64,000 nucleotides of DNA from a bacterium (GCA_025774935.1 JALGZK010000014.1:1-64000); one strand, 5' to 3'. Shown: positions 35,523 to 45,428, counted from the stretch's first letter. Numbers and translations: made by a program. Notes: generated by a model from the sequence alone, not told the origin.

Positions 35523-38500
35523 ATGAGACGCAGCATCATTGTGGTTCTCGCCATCGTGACCGCGCTTTGCGCCGTCGCGCTTACGGGATGTGAGCCGGCC
35601 CACGCCCAGGACGGGCGCCCGATCCCGGACCCGTCCATGTCGTGGTGTGAGTGGTCGGGTCTCGTCGCGGGCACCCGCGTCCTCATCTGCCCGGGTGGCG
35701 ACGGACCGTCCTTGATCGATGTTACGGTCCTGGACTCGTTCGGACTGCCCGTTGTCGGCGAGACCGTCTACTTCGACTTCGACCCCGCCTGTGACGCGTG
35801 CTTCTGCCCCCCGCTCTCACTCACGACTGACGCAAGCGGAATGGTCCAGCTCACTCCGTCGGGCGGGCTGGCGACTGTCGTGGCTCCGGAGTGCTGTGAC
35901 GTGGTCACGACCGTCACCTGCCTCGGGGTGACGATCCCGTGGGCCGGTGGAGGCGGCACCGACGACAGACCCTGGTTCTCGTTCGATTACGAGGCCGACT
36001 GCCTGGTCGGGCCGTCCGATCTCGTCATCCTGCAGGCCGATTTCATGGGGCCGTTCGCGTGCAGATCGGACTTCGACGGGAACGGGATGGTCAGCGCCGT
36101 AGACCTGTCGATGTTCATGGTGCACGTCGGGCACCTGTGCGAGCCCGGCCAGGAGGAGCCCGACATCGTGGTCTTCCCTCCCTCCATGGAGTTCGAGGTC
36201 TACGAGGGCGGGACGGACTGCCAGACGCTCGCGATCGACAACGTGGGCGACGCGACCCTCGAGTGGTCGCTCGGGGAGCTGTGCGATTGGCTCACGGAGA
36301 GCCCGGTGAGCGGGAGCATCCCGGCGGGCGACGGCCAGGCGGTCGACGTCTGCGTCGACGCGACCTCCCTCCCACCGGGAACGTACTACTGCGACATCAT
36401 CATCGAGAGCAACGACCCCGACACGCCGTTCCTCACGGTGCCGGTCACGCTCGAGGTGCTGCCTCTCCCCGACATCACGGTCAGCTCGACCTACTTCTAC
36501 TTCGAGCTCTACCAGGACGACCAGGAGTGCCAGGTCCTGACCATCGGGAACGTCGGCTCGGGCACCCTCACGTACACTCTCGCCGAGGCCTGCCCGTGGC
36601 TCTCGCACGACCCGACGGGGGGCAGCGTGCCTCCGGCTGGCTCGGACGACGTAGACATCTGCGTCGACTCCACAGGGCTCCCGCCGGGGAACCACACCTG
36701 CGCCATCACCCTCACGAGCAACGACCCGGACGAGTCGCCGATCACGATCGACGTCGAGATGGACGTCCTCCCGACGCCGCGCATCGACGTCCATCCGTTG
36801 ACGCTCGAGTTCGAGCTCTACCCGGGCCAGCAGGACAGCTCGGAGTTCTTCGTCGACAACGTCGGAACGGCTGAGCTTCTGTGGGACATCGTCGAGGCGT
36901 GTGAGTGGCTCTGGACGAACCCCACGTCGGGCTCGACGGGTGTCGGCGGGTCCGTCCCGGTCAACGTCCACGTCGACGCGACGGGACTCGCTCCGCTCGA
37001 GTACGGCTGCGACATCATCGTCGAGAGCAACGACCCGTACGAGGACGGGGACAGAGCGCCGACGGTCCAGGTCACGCTCACGGTCCTCCCGGCCCCGGAC
37101 ATCGAGGTCACCCCGCCGGCCCTCTCGTTCACCGTCCTGTGGTCCGACTTGGACTGCGCGTCGCCTGTGATCGACAACGTCGGTACGCTGCCCCTCAACT
37201 GGGGGGCGTCCGACGCGTGCGAGTGGCTGGGCATGACCCCGGACGCGGGAACGGTTCCCGCCGGCGGCTTCCAGGAGACCGAGGTCTGCGTCACTGCCAC
37301 GGACCCGCCTGGGTACTACACGTGCGACATCGAGATCGCGTCGAACGACCCGATCGATCCCCTGGTCATCGTCCCCGTCGAGATGACGATCCTCCCCGCT
37401 CCCGGGATCGGCGTCGACCCGGACACCCTCTGGATCGAGGTGACCGAGGGCTCGATCGAGTGCGACTCGCTCGTCGTTACGAACACCGGCTACGCGGACC
37501 TCATCGGTGACGCCGCGTCGAGCTGCGGGTTCATGAGCGTCGTTCCACCGAGCTTCATCTCGCCGCAGGGCGACAGCCAGACACTGAGCGTGTGCATCGA
37601 CGCACAGACCCTCACCCCGGGCAGCTACTACTGCGAGGTACTGATCACGAGCAACGCCGCGACCGACCCGGACGTGACGGTGCCCGTCTACGTGACGGTC
37701 ATCCCACTCGCGCCTGACATCGAGGTCACGCCGACGTCGCTCTCGTTCCACATCGTCGGGACCGAGACGAAGCAGGCCGAGCTCGAGATCGCGAACGTTG
37801 GTGCGCTGGGGCTGAACTGGGAGCTCACCGAGGCGTGCACCTGGCTCACGGCGGGACCGGACAGCGGCGGGGTCTACCCGGGCGGCAGCCAGACGATCAA
37901 CGTCACGGCCCACGCCCCGACGCTCGGGACCGGCGTGTACCTCTGCGACATCGACATCGCGTCCGACGATCCCGACGAGCCGCTCGTGACGGTGCCGGTC
38001 ACGCTCACCGTCCAGCGTCCGCACCAGCTCTACTCGTCGATCGTGTGGCACGACCTGGGGTGCATGGACAAGGCGTTCGTGTGCCCCGCCGGCGACGGGA
38101 GCTGGTTCTCGGCGAGCATCCGCGACGATACTAACGGCCCCATTCCGGGCGCCCAGGTCACGGTGAGCTTCTACGGCTGCTTGCTGTGCCTCTGCGAGCC
38201 GATCTCCGGAATCACAGACGCCGCCGGGATCGTCGACTTCCCGCTCCAGGCCGGCATCGACGCAACGGCCATGACCAACTGCTGCACGATGACGATGACC
38301 GTCACCTGCGGCGAGATGGATCTCACGGACGTCCGGCAGTGGATCTCTCCCGACCTGAACGGGGACTGCTCCACGGACGAGGACGACGAGCCGATCTTCT
38401 CCTCCGACTTCGCGACCGATGCGTGCCGGAGCGATTTCGACTGTAACGGCATCGTCGACATCGTGGACTTCGCGATCTTCGTCGAGCACCAGGGCCACGC

Positions 38501-38819
38501 GTGCGAGCCGGTGAGCGGCGTCGATGAGCCCGAGCTGGCGGACATGTCCATGCTCGAGCAGAACGTCCCGAACCCGTTCAACCCGACCACGCGGATCGCG
38601 TTCACGGTCGCGGAACCGGGACAGGTCGTGCTCGCGGTCTACGACGCGAGCGGCCGTCCCGTCCGGAAGCTCGTCGACGCACTGATGGCGCCGCAGCGCC
38701 ATGAGGTCACCTGGGACGGGAAGGACGAGCGCGGCGTCGACGTCGGTTCCGGAGTCTACTTCTACAGGCTCTCTGTCAATGGCAAGCTCGAGACGAAGAA
38801 GATGGTGCTCTTGAAGTAG
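35523..38819 (+). CDS. Large secreted protein: six tandem choice-of-anchor/HYDIN-like repeats flanked by duplicated Ig-dockerin-like cassettes, FlgD-like C-terminus
   Basis: Signal peptide; repeated D(I)xVxPxxLxFxL...NVGxxxLxW...CxWL...SNDPxxPxVxVPVTLxVLP; dockerin-like CRSDFDGNGMVSAVDLSMFMVHVGH and CRSDFDCNGIVDIVDFAIFVEHQGH; QNVPNPFNPTTRIAF...KMVLLK. Confidence 0.9.
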   Translation: MRRSIIVVLAIVTALCAVALTGCEPAHAQDGRPIPDPSMSWCEWSGLVAGTRVLICPGGDGPSLIDVTVLDSFGLPVVGETVYFDFDPACDACFCPPLSLTTDASGMVQLTPSGGLATVVAPECCDVVTTVTCLGVTIPWAGGGGTDDRPWFSFDYEADCLVGPSDLVILQADFMGPFACRSDFDGNGMVSAVDLSMFMVHVGHLCEPGQEEPDIVVFPPSMEFEVYEGGTDCQTLAIDNVGDATLEWSLGELCDWLTESPVSGSIPAGDGQAVDVCVDATSLPPGTYYCDIIIESNDPDTPFLTVPVTLEVLPLPDITVSSTYFYFELYQDDQECQVLTIGNVGSGTLTYTLAEACPWLSHDPTGGSVPPAGSDDVDICVDSTGLPPGNHTCAITLTSNDPDESPITIDVEMDVLPTPRIDVHPLTLEFELYPGQQDSSEFFVDNVGTAELLWDIVEACEWLWTNPTSGSTGVGGSVPVNVHVDATGLAPLEYGCDIIVESNDPYEDGDRAPTVQVTLTVLPAPDIEVTPPALSFTVLWSDLDCASPVIDNVGTLPLNWGASDACEWLGMTPDAGTVPAGGFQETEVCVTATDPPGYYTCDIEIASNDPIDPLVIVPVEMTILPAPGIGVDPDTLWIEVTEGSIECDSLVVTNTGYADLIGDAASSCGFMSVVPPSFISPQGDSQTLSVCIDAQTLTPGSYYCEVLITSNAATDPDVTVPVYVTVIPLAPDIEVTPTSLSFHIVGTETKQAELEIANVGALGLNWELTEACTWLTAGPDSGGVYPGGSQTINVTAHAPTLGTGVYLCDIDIASDDPDEPLVTVPVTLTVQRPHQLYSSIVWHDLGCMDKAFVCPAGDGSWFSASIRDDTNGPIPGAQVTVSFYGCLLCLCEPISGITDAAGIVDFPLQAGIDATAMTNCCTMTMTVTCGEMDLTDVRQWISPDLNGDCSTDEDDEPIFSSDFATDACRSDFDCNGIVDIVDFAIFVEHQGHACEPVSGVDEPELADMSMLEQNVPNPFNPTTRIAFTVAEPGQVVLAVYDASGRPVRKLVDALMAPQRHEVTWDGKDERGVDVGSGVYFYRLSVNGKLETKKMVLLK

Positions 38820-38893
38820 AGTCCCAATCACGGGAAGCCCGAGTCGGGGAACCAACGCAGGATCACGACCAGTTCGTTCCACCGACTGCGAAA

Positions 38894-38915
38894 GCCCGGG
38901 GCGTGTGCCCCGGGC
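38894..38915 (+). terminator. Hairpin GCCCGGGGC-GTGT-GCCCCGGGC
   Basis: 9-bp perfect stem between convergent genes, followed by CTTCGTCG. Confidence 0.65.
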
Positions 38916-38955
38916 CTTCGTCGTCGGACGGGTACTCATCCAGCAGGTCCGCGCG

Positions 38956-39561
38956 CTACTGCACCAGCACGACCTTCCTCGAGTCCGCGAGCCCCGCGGC
39001 CTCGATCCGGCAGAAGTAGACGCCGTGGGCGCAGGGGTTCCCGAGGCCGTCCGTGCCGTCCCAGACGACGTGGCCGGATGCCCCGGCCCTGAGCGTGGCG
39101 TCGAGGAGCGTCCGGACGAGCCTGCCCGTGATGGAGTAGACGCGGATCCTGACGCTGCCGGTCTCCCCCACCGAGTACCGGACGGCGGTCTCGAGCCGCA
39201 TCGGGTTCGGGGCGGCGGGGGCCAAGCCCGTGCAGCCGGGCGACTCGCTGCCGCGGGTCCCGGGGAACCCGGAGCCCGGACCCGTGCTCTCGTGCCACGA
39301 GCCGCCGCGCGTGAGACGGCTTCCGCCGTCGTCCGCGAGCCAAGCCGACCCGCCGCCGCAGACGCGGTGGGCCCTTCCGTCTGAAATCCACTCCGGGAAC
39401 GGGATCGTGTCGGCGAGCGCTCCGACGGGGAATCCGTCCGGCAGATCGGGAATGAGGGGGAGCGAGACGTTGGTCGACACGGCGCCGCAGCCGGCCGCGA
39501 GGACGGCCACGCCCTCAAGAAGGACGCCGGCGCCGAGCGCGGTGAGGGGCGTCGGTCTCAT
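38956..39561 (-). CDS. Secreted protein with FlgD-like C-terminal domain
   Basis: APNPMRLETAVRYSV...VRIRVYSITGRLVRTLLD...GHVVWDGTDGLGNPCAHGVYFCRIEA...SRKVVLVQ. Confidence 0.75.
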   Translation of the reverse strand: MRPTPLTALGAGVLLEGVAVLAAGCGAVSTNVSLPLIPDLPDGFPVGALADTIPFPEWISDGRAHRVCGGGSAWLADDGGSRLTRGGSWHESTGPGSGFPGTRGSESPGCTGLAPAAPNPMRLETAVRYSVGETGSVRIRVYSITGRLVRTLLDATLRAGASGHVVWDGTDGLGNPCAHGVYFCRIEAAGLADSRKVVLVQ

Positions 39562-39904
39562 GGGACACCTCCTCGGCGACTCGCCGGGAATGCGTGATCC
39601 TGCCACGGGGGACGAGTCCGCGCGCGTTAGGGAGGCGTGTCCGTCTGAGAGGCAGCCTGTGCTGTGCGGGTGAGTTCGCTCGGTGGGGCGGGAGCGCTCG
39701 CTCCCTGGCACGTTCTACTTCTCAAGCTAGCGCTCAGGTGGGCGCGTGTCCAGGGGAATCGCGCGGAGGAGGGCGCCAGCCCGGCGAGCGCAGGGTGAAC
39801 GGGCGGAGCCCGCCCCGAACCCGCTCTGGACTCCGTTTCGCCGCGGTGGCATACTGTCGCCGGAGGCTCGCAGACAAACCCCATTGGAGCAAAGGAGGCC
39901 GACC

Positions 39905-40642
39905 GTGCTGAGAGCCGCTGCGATCGCCGCCATCCTCCTCGCCCTCTCTCCTACGGGCTCTGCCGCGCAGTGGCGCCTCGACCTCGAGGGTGGCGCCGTC
40001 TGGTCGATCTCGAACGACGTCCGTATCCCGGGCGACTCGGGGACGGAGTTCTCGCTCACCGGTGACCTCTCGACCGACGCCTCCGCCTATTGGCGCGCGC
40101 GTGTCGAGTACGTGCTCGGGGAGCGCCACGTGTTCTCGGTCCTCTACGCTCCGCTCACGCTCGAGTCGACCGGGTCGCTCGACAAGGACCTCGACTTCGT
40201 TGACGAGACGTTCTCCGCAGGGACCGACCTCACGGCGGAATACATGTTCAACTCGTACCGGTTCACCTACCGCTACGAGTTCAGGCCAGGCGAGCAGTTC
40301 CAGTTCGGGCTGGGACTCACGGGGAAGGTGAGGGACGCGAAGATCAGCGTGGCCGGCGGCGGTCTCTACTCGGAGTCGACGAACGTCGGGTTCGTGCCGC
40401 TCCTGAACTTCCGGCTCTCCTGGGCGTTCTCGGACGCGCTGGCGGTGCTCTTCGAGGGCGACGCGGCGGCGGCGTCACAGGGCCGTGCAGAGGACGTCAT
40501 CCTCGCGCTCGTCTGGCGGGCGAACGACCGGTGGGCCGTGAGGGGAGGCTACCGCGTGCTCGAGGGCGGGGCCGACAACGACGAGGTCTACAACTTCGCG
40601 TTCCTGAGCTACGCTGCGCTCGGCGTGACCTACACGTTCTGA
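39905..40642 (+). CDS. Predicted outer-membrane beta-barrel protein
   Basis: Signal peptide MLRAAAIAAILLALSPTGSAAQ; alternating amphipathic strands; C-terminal ALGVTYTF; RBS AAAGGAGG upstream of the GTG. Confidence 0.7.
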   Translation: MLRAAAIAAILLALSPTGSAAQWRLDLEGGAVWSISNDVRIPGDSGTEFSLTGDLSTDASAYWRARVEYVLGERHVFSVLYAPLTLESTGSLDKDLDFVDETFSAGTDLTAEYMFNSYRFTYRYEFRPGEQFQFGLGLTGKVRDAKISVAGGGLYSESTNVGFVPLLNFRLSWAFSDALAVLFEGDAAAASQGRAEDVILALVWRANDRWAVRGGYRVLEGGADNDEVYNFAFLSYAALGVTYTF

Positions 40643-40674
40643 CTCCCCGGAGGGCCTGCTTCCGCCGGGGAGTC
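40641..40674. terminator. Hairpin GACTCCCCGG...CCGGGGAGTC between convergent genes
   Basis: 10-bp perfect stem; same core stem as the hairpin at 11255-11299. Confidence 0.6.
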
Positions 40675-40720
40675 CGTCCATCGCGCCGTCGTGCGTCGCT
40701 CCGGCGCGTGAGTTCGCTTC

Positions 40721-41794
40721 CTACTCTGTGGTGTCCGTCTCCACCCGCGCGTCCATGATCATCCTGAGGAGCACGATTCCCTTCTCGTCCGGCACGCCGG
40801 CCGGGTCCGCATCCGTGTCCACGCGGAAGACGAGAACGAACTCGAGGTCCGGGAAGACCGCGAGGAAGTGGCCGCCCGAGCCCGCGTGTCCGTACCAGCG
40901 CGGCCCGAGCGCGCCCGCGGCGGGGCTTCCCTCGGGGATGATCGCCCACATGTAGCCGTACCCGTAGAGCGGGTCTTCCCCGAACTCCGCAGGGATGCTC
41001 GTGCTCTCCATGACCCACTCCCGCGGGACGACCTCACGACCTTCCCAGATGCCCTCGTTGAGATAGAGGACGCCGAACCGCGCGAGGTCGCGCGCGGTCA
41101 TGCGGAAGTGGTACGCGGGGTGCAAGGAGATATCCTCCTGGTGCCAGTAGAAGCACTCCTCGGGCCGGAAGTCCTCCATCCCGATGGGTCCCGCGACCTC
41201 CTCGGCGAACGCCTCGAAGATGTCCTTCCCGGTCTCTTCCCGGAAGATGGTCCCCGCGACGTTGAACCCCCAGTTGTTGTAGTAGAAGTGCTCGCCGGGA
41301 GCGTGGCTCCCCCGCTCGGGCCGCGAGTCCTTCATCGACTGGCTCTCCGCGGCGGCCTCGATGTAGACCCCGGAACGCGCCTGGAGGAGCGTGCGCACGG
41401 TCGCCCGGAGCTCCTCCTCCGTTGGCGCGATCGGGCTGTCCGTGACGCCGAGCTCGGCGAGGGTCGCGTCGAGGTCGATCTCCCCGCTCGTGACGTGGAT
41501 GCCGTAGAGCGCGCTCATCATGGGTTTTCTGACGGAGTGGAGCTTGTAGCGCCCGTTGACGTCCCCCCACTCGTAGAAGACGTCGCCGGCGTGCGCGAGG
41601 ACGACCGCGGCGTAGCCCGCGCTGTCCGCGTACGCGCCCGCCGCGTCGAGGGCCTCGGCGGACCAGCCCGCCTCATCCGGAGTCACCCGGCCGAACTCGC
41701 CCTCGAGAGAGAACGCCGCGGTGCCCGGGCAGGCGATCAGAAGGACGACGACCAGGAACAGCGCGGACCTGAGCGGGGGGCTCATGCGGATCAT
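40721..41794 (-). CDS. Serine hydrolase, class C beta-lactamase/penicillin-binding-like
   Basis: LHSVRKPMMSALYGI (SxxK), YYNNWGFNVAG (YxN), GHAGSGGHFLAVFP; start at 41794. Confidence 0.85.
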   Translation of the reverse strand: MIRMSPPLRSALFLVVVLLIACPGTAAFSLEGEFGRVTPDEAGWSAEALDAAGAYADSAGYAAVVLAHAGDVFYEWGDVNGRYKLHSVRKPMMSALYGIHVTSGEIDLDATLAELGVTDSPIAPTEEELRATVRTLLQARSGVYIEAAAESQSMKDSRPERGSHAPGEHFYYNNWGFNVAGTIFREETGKDIFEAFAEEVAGPIGMEDFRPEECFYWHQEDISLHPAYHFRMTARDLARFGVLYLNEGIWEGREVVPREWVMESTSIPAEFGEDPLYGYGYMWAIIPEGSPAAGALGPRWYGHAGSGGHFLAVFPDLEFVLVFRVDTDADPAGVPDEKGIVLLRMIMDARVETDTTE

Positions 41795-41887
41795 CGGAAA
41801 CGCTCCTCTTCGCAGGTTCCCGAAGGCATCCTGTTTCACCTCGCCACGTTCGACCAGCCCAGCAGAGGGTTGGACACCACGAAGCGA

Positions 41888-41915
41888 GAGGCCGCTGCAT
41901 CGAGGCAGCGGCCTC
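41888..41915 (-). terminator. Hairpin GAGGCCGCTGC-ATCGAG-GCAGCGGCCTC
   Basis: 11-bp perfect stem after propeller gene 1. Confidence 0.7.
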
Positions 41916-41943
41916 CCGTGTGAATCCCCTCGCACCGCTCGGC

Positions 41944-42735
41944 CTAGCGGTACAGGTTCTTGATGTGGCCCCACGTCGCGTGTTCGACGGGCGTCATCTC
42001 CGTGAACCCGGAGATCTCGTAGACGTAGTCGCTGTCGCTGTCCGCGAGGAACACGTTCAGGGTGTTGGCGTCGAACGCGAGACCCTCGACGCCGGTGATC
42101 CCGAGGAGCGCCGACATGTCGAACGCCTCGAGCATGACACCGGCGGTGTTGAACTTGTAGACCATCCCCGCGTTGTCGTCGCCGATGAGGAGGTTCCCCT
42201 CGTTCGACAGGAAGCACGCCGAGTCGCTGTCGACGCACGGCAGGGTGGACCAGCGTGCTACCTCCGCCCCCGCCTGAGTCCACTCGACGCACTCGCTCGA
42301 GTTGTCGTCGGTGACGTAGAGGTTGCCGGTGTTCGTGTTGATCGCGAGGGCCGAGGCGTCGTCCATGGCGGCGTCGACGGAGAACTCGCTCACCAGCACC
42401 CCGGCGCGCGTGACCTCGGCGACCTTCTCGGGGTTGTACTCGTCGCAGATCCACAGGTTCATCGTGCCGGCGTGGAAGTCCATTCCGATCGGCCAGGTGA
42501 GCCCCACCTGAGCGGCGGGGAACATGCTCACGAACCCGCCGATGCGGGTGTACTCCCTGACCTCGCCTGTGCTGTTGTTCACGACCCAGATGTTGTCCCG
42601 GTCGGAGTCATACGCGACTCCGCCGGGGAAGGTATCGATCGGCCAGGACTGGACGATCGACAGGTCGGCGAGCGCTGGCACCGTCCACACGGTGACCAGT
42701 ACGACCACCACAGCCAGCATGAGCAGTCGCGCCAT
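41944..42735 (-). CDS. Secreted beta-propeller (NHL/YncE-like) protein, copy 1
   Basis: Repeated GVAYDSDRDNIWVVNN..., GMDFHAGTMNLWICDE..., ALAINTNTGNLYVTDD..., GLAFDANTLNVFLADS. Confidence 0.75.
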   Translation of the reverse strand: MARLLMLAVVVVLVTVWTVPALADLSIVQSWPIDTFPGGVAYDSDRDNIWVVNNSTGEVREYTRIGGFVSMFPAAQVGLTWPIGMDFHAGTMNLWICDEYNPEKVAEVTRAGVLVSEFSVDAAMDDASALAINTNTGNLYVTDDNSSECVEWTQAGAEVARWSTLPCVDSDSACFLSNEGNLLIGDDNAGMVYKFNTAGVMLEAFDMSALLGITGVEGLAFDANTLNVFLADSDSDYVYEISGFTEMTPVEHATWGHIKNLYR

Positions 42736-42873
42736 GAGGCTGCACCTCCTCTCCCGGGAGCGTTCCGACAACGCTTCCGACAGCGTCCGAGCGGGGCGCG
42801 GGGGCTCCTCCCCGCAGTGCCGGGCCGCCGTCCCTCATGCCCCCGTGCGGCACAGAACAGCAACGCGGGGGCA

Positions 42874-42902
42874 ATGGTACGTTGTTCTTGACGAGCATTC
42901 AA
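42874..42902 (-). promoter_or_regulatory. Promoter TTGAAT-N17-TACCAT (propeller copy 1)
   Basis: Same architecture and flanks as the promoter at 44041-44069. Confidence 0.6.
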
Positions 42903-43051
42903 GGGATGTTTGGAGGGGTACCGGGATACCGGGGGAGCGTCCAGAAACCAGCGGGGAACGGCCTATCGAGCCCGAGAGCCTACTGAGTGGCGTCTGCGAG
43001 GGCCTCCAGCTCCGTGTCTCGCCCTCCCCGGGCGGCGAGCTGTATATGGAC

Positions 43052-43080
43052 AGAGGCCGCTGCGAACGGCAGCGGCCTCT
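43052..43080 (-). terminator. Hairpin AGAGGCCGCTGC-GAACG-GCAGCGGCCTCT
   Basis: 12-bp perfect stem after propeller gene 2; same stem as 41888-41915. Confidence 0.7.
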
Positions 43081-43106
43081 CAAGAAACCAGTCTCCACGA
43101 ATCGGC

Positions 43107-43904
43107 CTACCGACACATGGCCTTGATGGCGCTCCATGTGGTCGGGGCCTCCGAGATGGACGTCTCCGACGTGAACCCGGAGACCTCGACGATCGTGTTG
43201 CAGTCGCTGCATGCGAAGAACACCGTCAGGGCATCCGGGTCGAACGTGAGCGCCTCGACACTTGTGAAGCCGAGCGATGCCGGGATGTCGACCACCTCAT
43301 CGAAGCCGCCATCCGACCGGAACTTGTAGACCAGCCCGGCGTCGTCGTCGCCAACGAGGAGCCTGTCCTCTGTCGGCAGGTAGCAGATCGAGTCGATGTC
43401 GATGGCCGGCAGCGATGACCAGCGTCCGACCTCGACGCCGCCGAGGGTGAACGTGACAACCTCGCTCGCGCTGTCGTCGGCGGCGTAGAGGAGGCCGGCG
43501 GCCGAGTTGACGGCCAGCCCCGCGATATTGTCCATGGCGAGGTCAACGGAGAACCAGCTCACGACGACGCCATCTGTCGAGCACTCGACGATCTTCTCCG
43601 GGTCGGACGAGTCAGCGATCCACAGGTTCCCGGTGCCCTCGTGGAAGCACAACCCGCAGGGCTCCGTGAGGTCCCACACCTCGCCGCTGTACCAGTCCAC
43701 GTGGTAGCCGGAGCGGTCATACTCCCTAACCTCGTTGCCGGCACCGTTCACGAGCCAGATATGGTCGCGGTCGGAATCGTAGCAGATACCCTCTGGGACG
43801 GTGTCGACCGTCCAGGTCTGGACGATGGTCAGTTGCGCGAGTGCGGGCACCGTCCAGACGGCCCCCGCCACGATCAGCAGGGTCAACAAGAGCGGTCTCG
43901 CCAT
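43107..43904 (-). CDS. Secreted beta-propeller protein, copy 2 (paralogue of 41944..42735)
   Basis: MARPLLLTLLIVAGAVWTVPALAQLTIVQTWTVDTVPEGICYDSDRDHIWLVNG...; the track's 771-aa ORF is an out-of-gene upstream extension. Confidence 0.8.
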   Translation of the reverse strand: MARPLLLTLLIVAGAVWTVPALAQLTIVQTWTVDTVPEGICYDSDRDHIWLVNGAGNEVREYDRSGYHVDWYSGEVWDLTEPCGLCFHEGTGNLWIADSSDPEKIVECSTDGVVVSWFSVDLAMDNIAGLAVNSAAGLLYAADDSASEVVTFTLGGVEVGRWSSLPAIDIDSICYLPTEDRLLVGDDDAGLVYKFRSDGGFDEVVDIPASLGFTSVEALTFDPDALTVFFACSDCNTIVEVSGFTSETSISEAPTTWSAIKAMCR

Positions 43905-44040
43905 GAGACGCACCTCCCCCCGGGAGCGAGCCGGCCGCGCTTCCGATAGTGTCCGAGCGGGTGTTGGGGGCGTCCCCCCGCCGAAGCCGGACCACTGTCC
44001 TGCATGCCCCCGAGCGGCACTCATCAGCTGAGTGTCGCCA

Positions 44041-44069
44041 ATGATATGCGATTCATGATGAGCATTCAA
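44041..44069 (-). promoter_or_regulatory. Promoter TTGAAT-N17-TATCAT (propeller copy 2)
   Basis: -35 44069-44064; -10 44046-44041. Confidence 0.6.
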
Positions 44070-44101
44070 GGGGGGATTACGGGCGCGCGGGCGTCCAACG
44101 C

Positions 44102-45403
44102 TCAGAGGGCCGCCTTCTCGATGATCCCAGCGAGCTGCGTGATGTCGAGATCGTTCGGCGCCTTCTCCTTCGACCAGAAGAACGCGTCGTCCCAGGTGTG
44201 CATGCCGGTGAGATCCGTGCGGGCGAAGAGCTCGCGCTCCTTCACGGTGCCCTTCAAGTCGAACCCGTGGTGCCCGACGGGAAGGAGGTCTGGCCCCTTC
44301 CGCGCCTCCGGCCCCGAGTAGACCTCGTCCCGCTCGAAGACGCGCTCGATGACCGGGTGCCCTTCGTGCGTCAGCTCCGCGAGCCCGGCCTTGATCTCGT
44401 TCATGATCGGGCGGGCGTCCGAGTCCGCGACGCTCCCCTTCGGAAACCGCCCCCGGCGGTTCAGGTAGATCCGCCCGGGGTCGTACGCGAACGCCCGCGA
44501 GCCCTCCGCGATCTCCTCGAGCGACGTAGGATCGTCGGTCTCGAACGAGAGGAACCCGTTTTCGACGAGCCAGCGGTTGATGCGGACCTCTGCCGTGATC
44601 CCGCAGAACCCGTGATCGGAGAGGAGGAAGAGCCCCTCCCCTTCGTCCTTGCGGCCGGAGACCTTCCCGAACCGCTCGACGAGCCCGCCCACGAACAGAT
44701 CCACCTTCCGGTAGTAGTCGAGGAACGCGCCGTGATAGGCGTGCGACGGGTCCTCGACCGCCTCCCAGAGATAGTGCTGGAGCCGGTCGGTCCCGGTGAC
44801 GACGATCTGGAAGTAGTCCCAGTCCTCGTTCCAGAAGAGGTCGACCGCGCGGCGCCTGCCCTCGAGGGTCTCGTCGAGCTCGCGGATCAGGTAGTCGTGG
44901 TCGGCTCTCGCCTGCGCCGTGTCGATGTCGATCCGGTAGTCGATGCCCTCGAGGTCCGAGACGTACCGCATGGGCGCAACCGCCTTCTTGAGCGAGATTG
45001 CAACGAACCCGGAGACGAGGATGCCAGGGATCTCCCGCGCGGGGTAGGTCGAGGGCTGGTTCACCACGATCGAGCGCTTCCTCTTGCGGCCGAGCCGGTC
45101 CCAGAGCGTCGGCGCCTTCAAGTCCCGGAAGTTCGGGAACCGGTAGTCGTAGGAGTCCGGCTTGGGGTCGACGAATCCGAAGATGCCGTGCGTGCCCGGG
45201 TTCGTGCCGGTCATGAAGGAGGGCCAGCTCACGGCGGAGATCTCGGGCAGGGTCACGTTCATCTCCGAGAGGTGCCCGGCCGAGACGAGTCGCCCGATGT
45301 TGGGCGTCGTGCCGTCTGACGCGAACCGCGAGAGGAGCGAGTGTGGCACGCCGTCCAGGCCGATGACGAGCGTGCGTTTCTTCCTGCGTGTGAAGAGACC
45401 CAA
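44102..45403 (-). CDS. Alkaline phosphatase superfamily protein (third in window)
   Basis: LVIGLDGVPHSLLSRFASDGTTPNIGRLV, SWPSFMTGTNPGTHGIFGFVD, LLSDHGFCGI, GMHTWDDAFFWSK. Confidence 0.88.
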   Translation of the reverse strand: MGLFTRRKKRTLVIGLDGVPHSLLSRFASDGTTPNIGRLVSAGHLSEMNVTLPEISAVSWPSFMTGTNPGTHGIFGFVDPKPDSYDYRFPNFRDLKAPTLWDRLGRKRKRSIVVNQPSTYPAREIPGILVSGFVAISLKKAVAPMRYVSDLEGIDYRIDIDTAQARADHDYLIRELDETLEGRRRAVDLFWNEDWDYFQIVVTGTDRLQHYLWEAVEDPSHAYHGAFLDYYRKVDLFVGGLVERFGKVSGRKDEGEGLFLLSDHGFCGITAEVRINRWLVENGFLSFETDDPTSLEEIAEGSRAFAYDPGRIYLNRRGRFPKGSVADSDARPIMNEIKAGLAELTHEGHPVIERVFERDEVYSGPEARKGPDLLPVGHHGFDLKGTVKERELFARTDLTGMHTWDDAFFWSKEKAPNDLDITQLAGIIEKAAL

Positions 45404-45428
45404 GCATCCCTCCGTGCTCCAAGTGAAC

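Noticed and set aside
35817-39518. 1233-aa minus ORF
   Set aside because: Antisense of the repeat-rich secreted protein; its apparent periodicity comes from the sense repeats
40721-42454. 577-aa minus ORF
   Set aside because: N-terminal part is an alternate frame of the propeller gene; real serine hydrolase starts at 41794
43107-45422. 771-aa minus ORF
   Set aside because: Out-of-frame translation across the 44102..45403 phosphatase joined to the real propeller gene; true start at 43904
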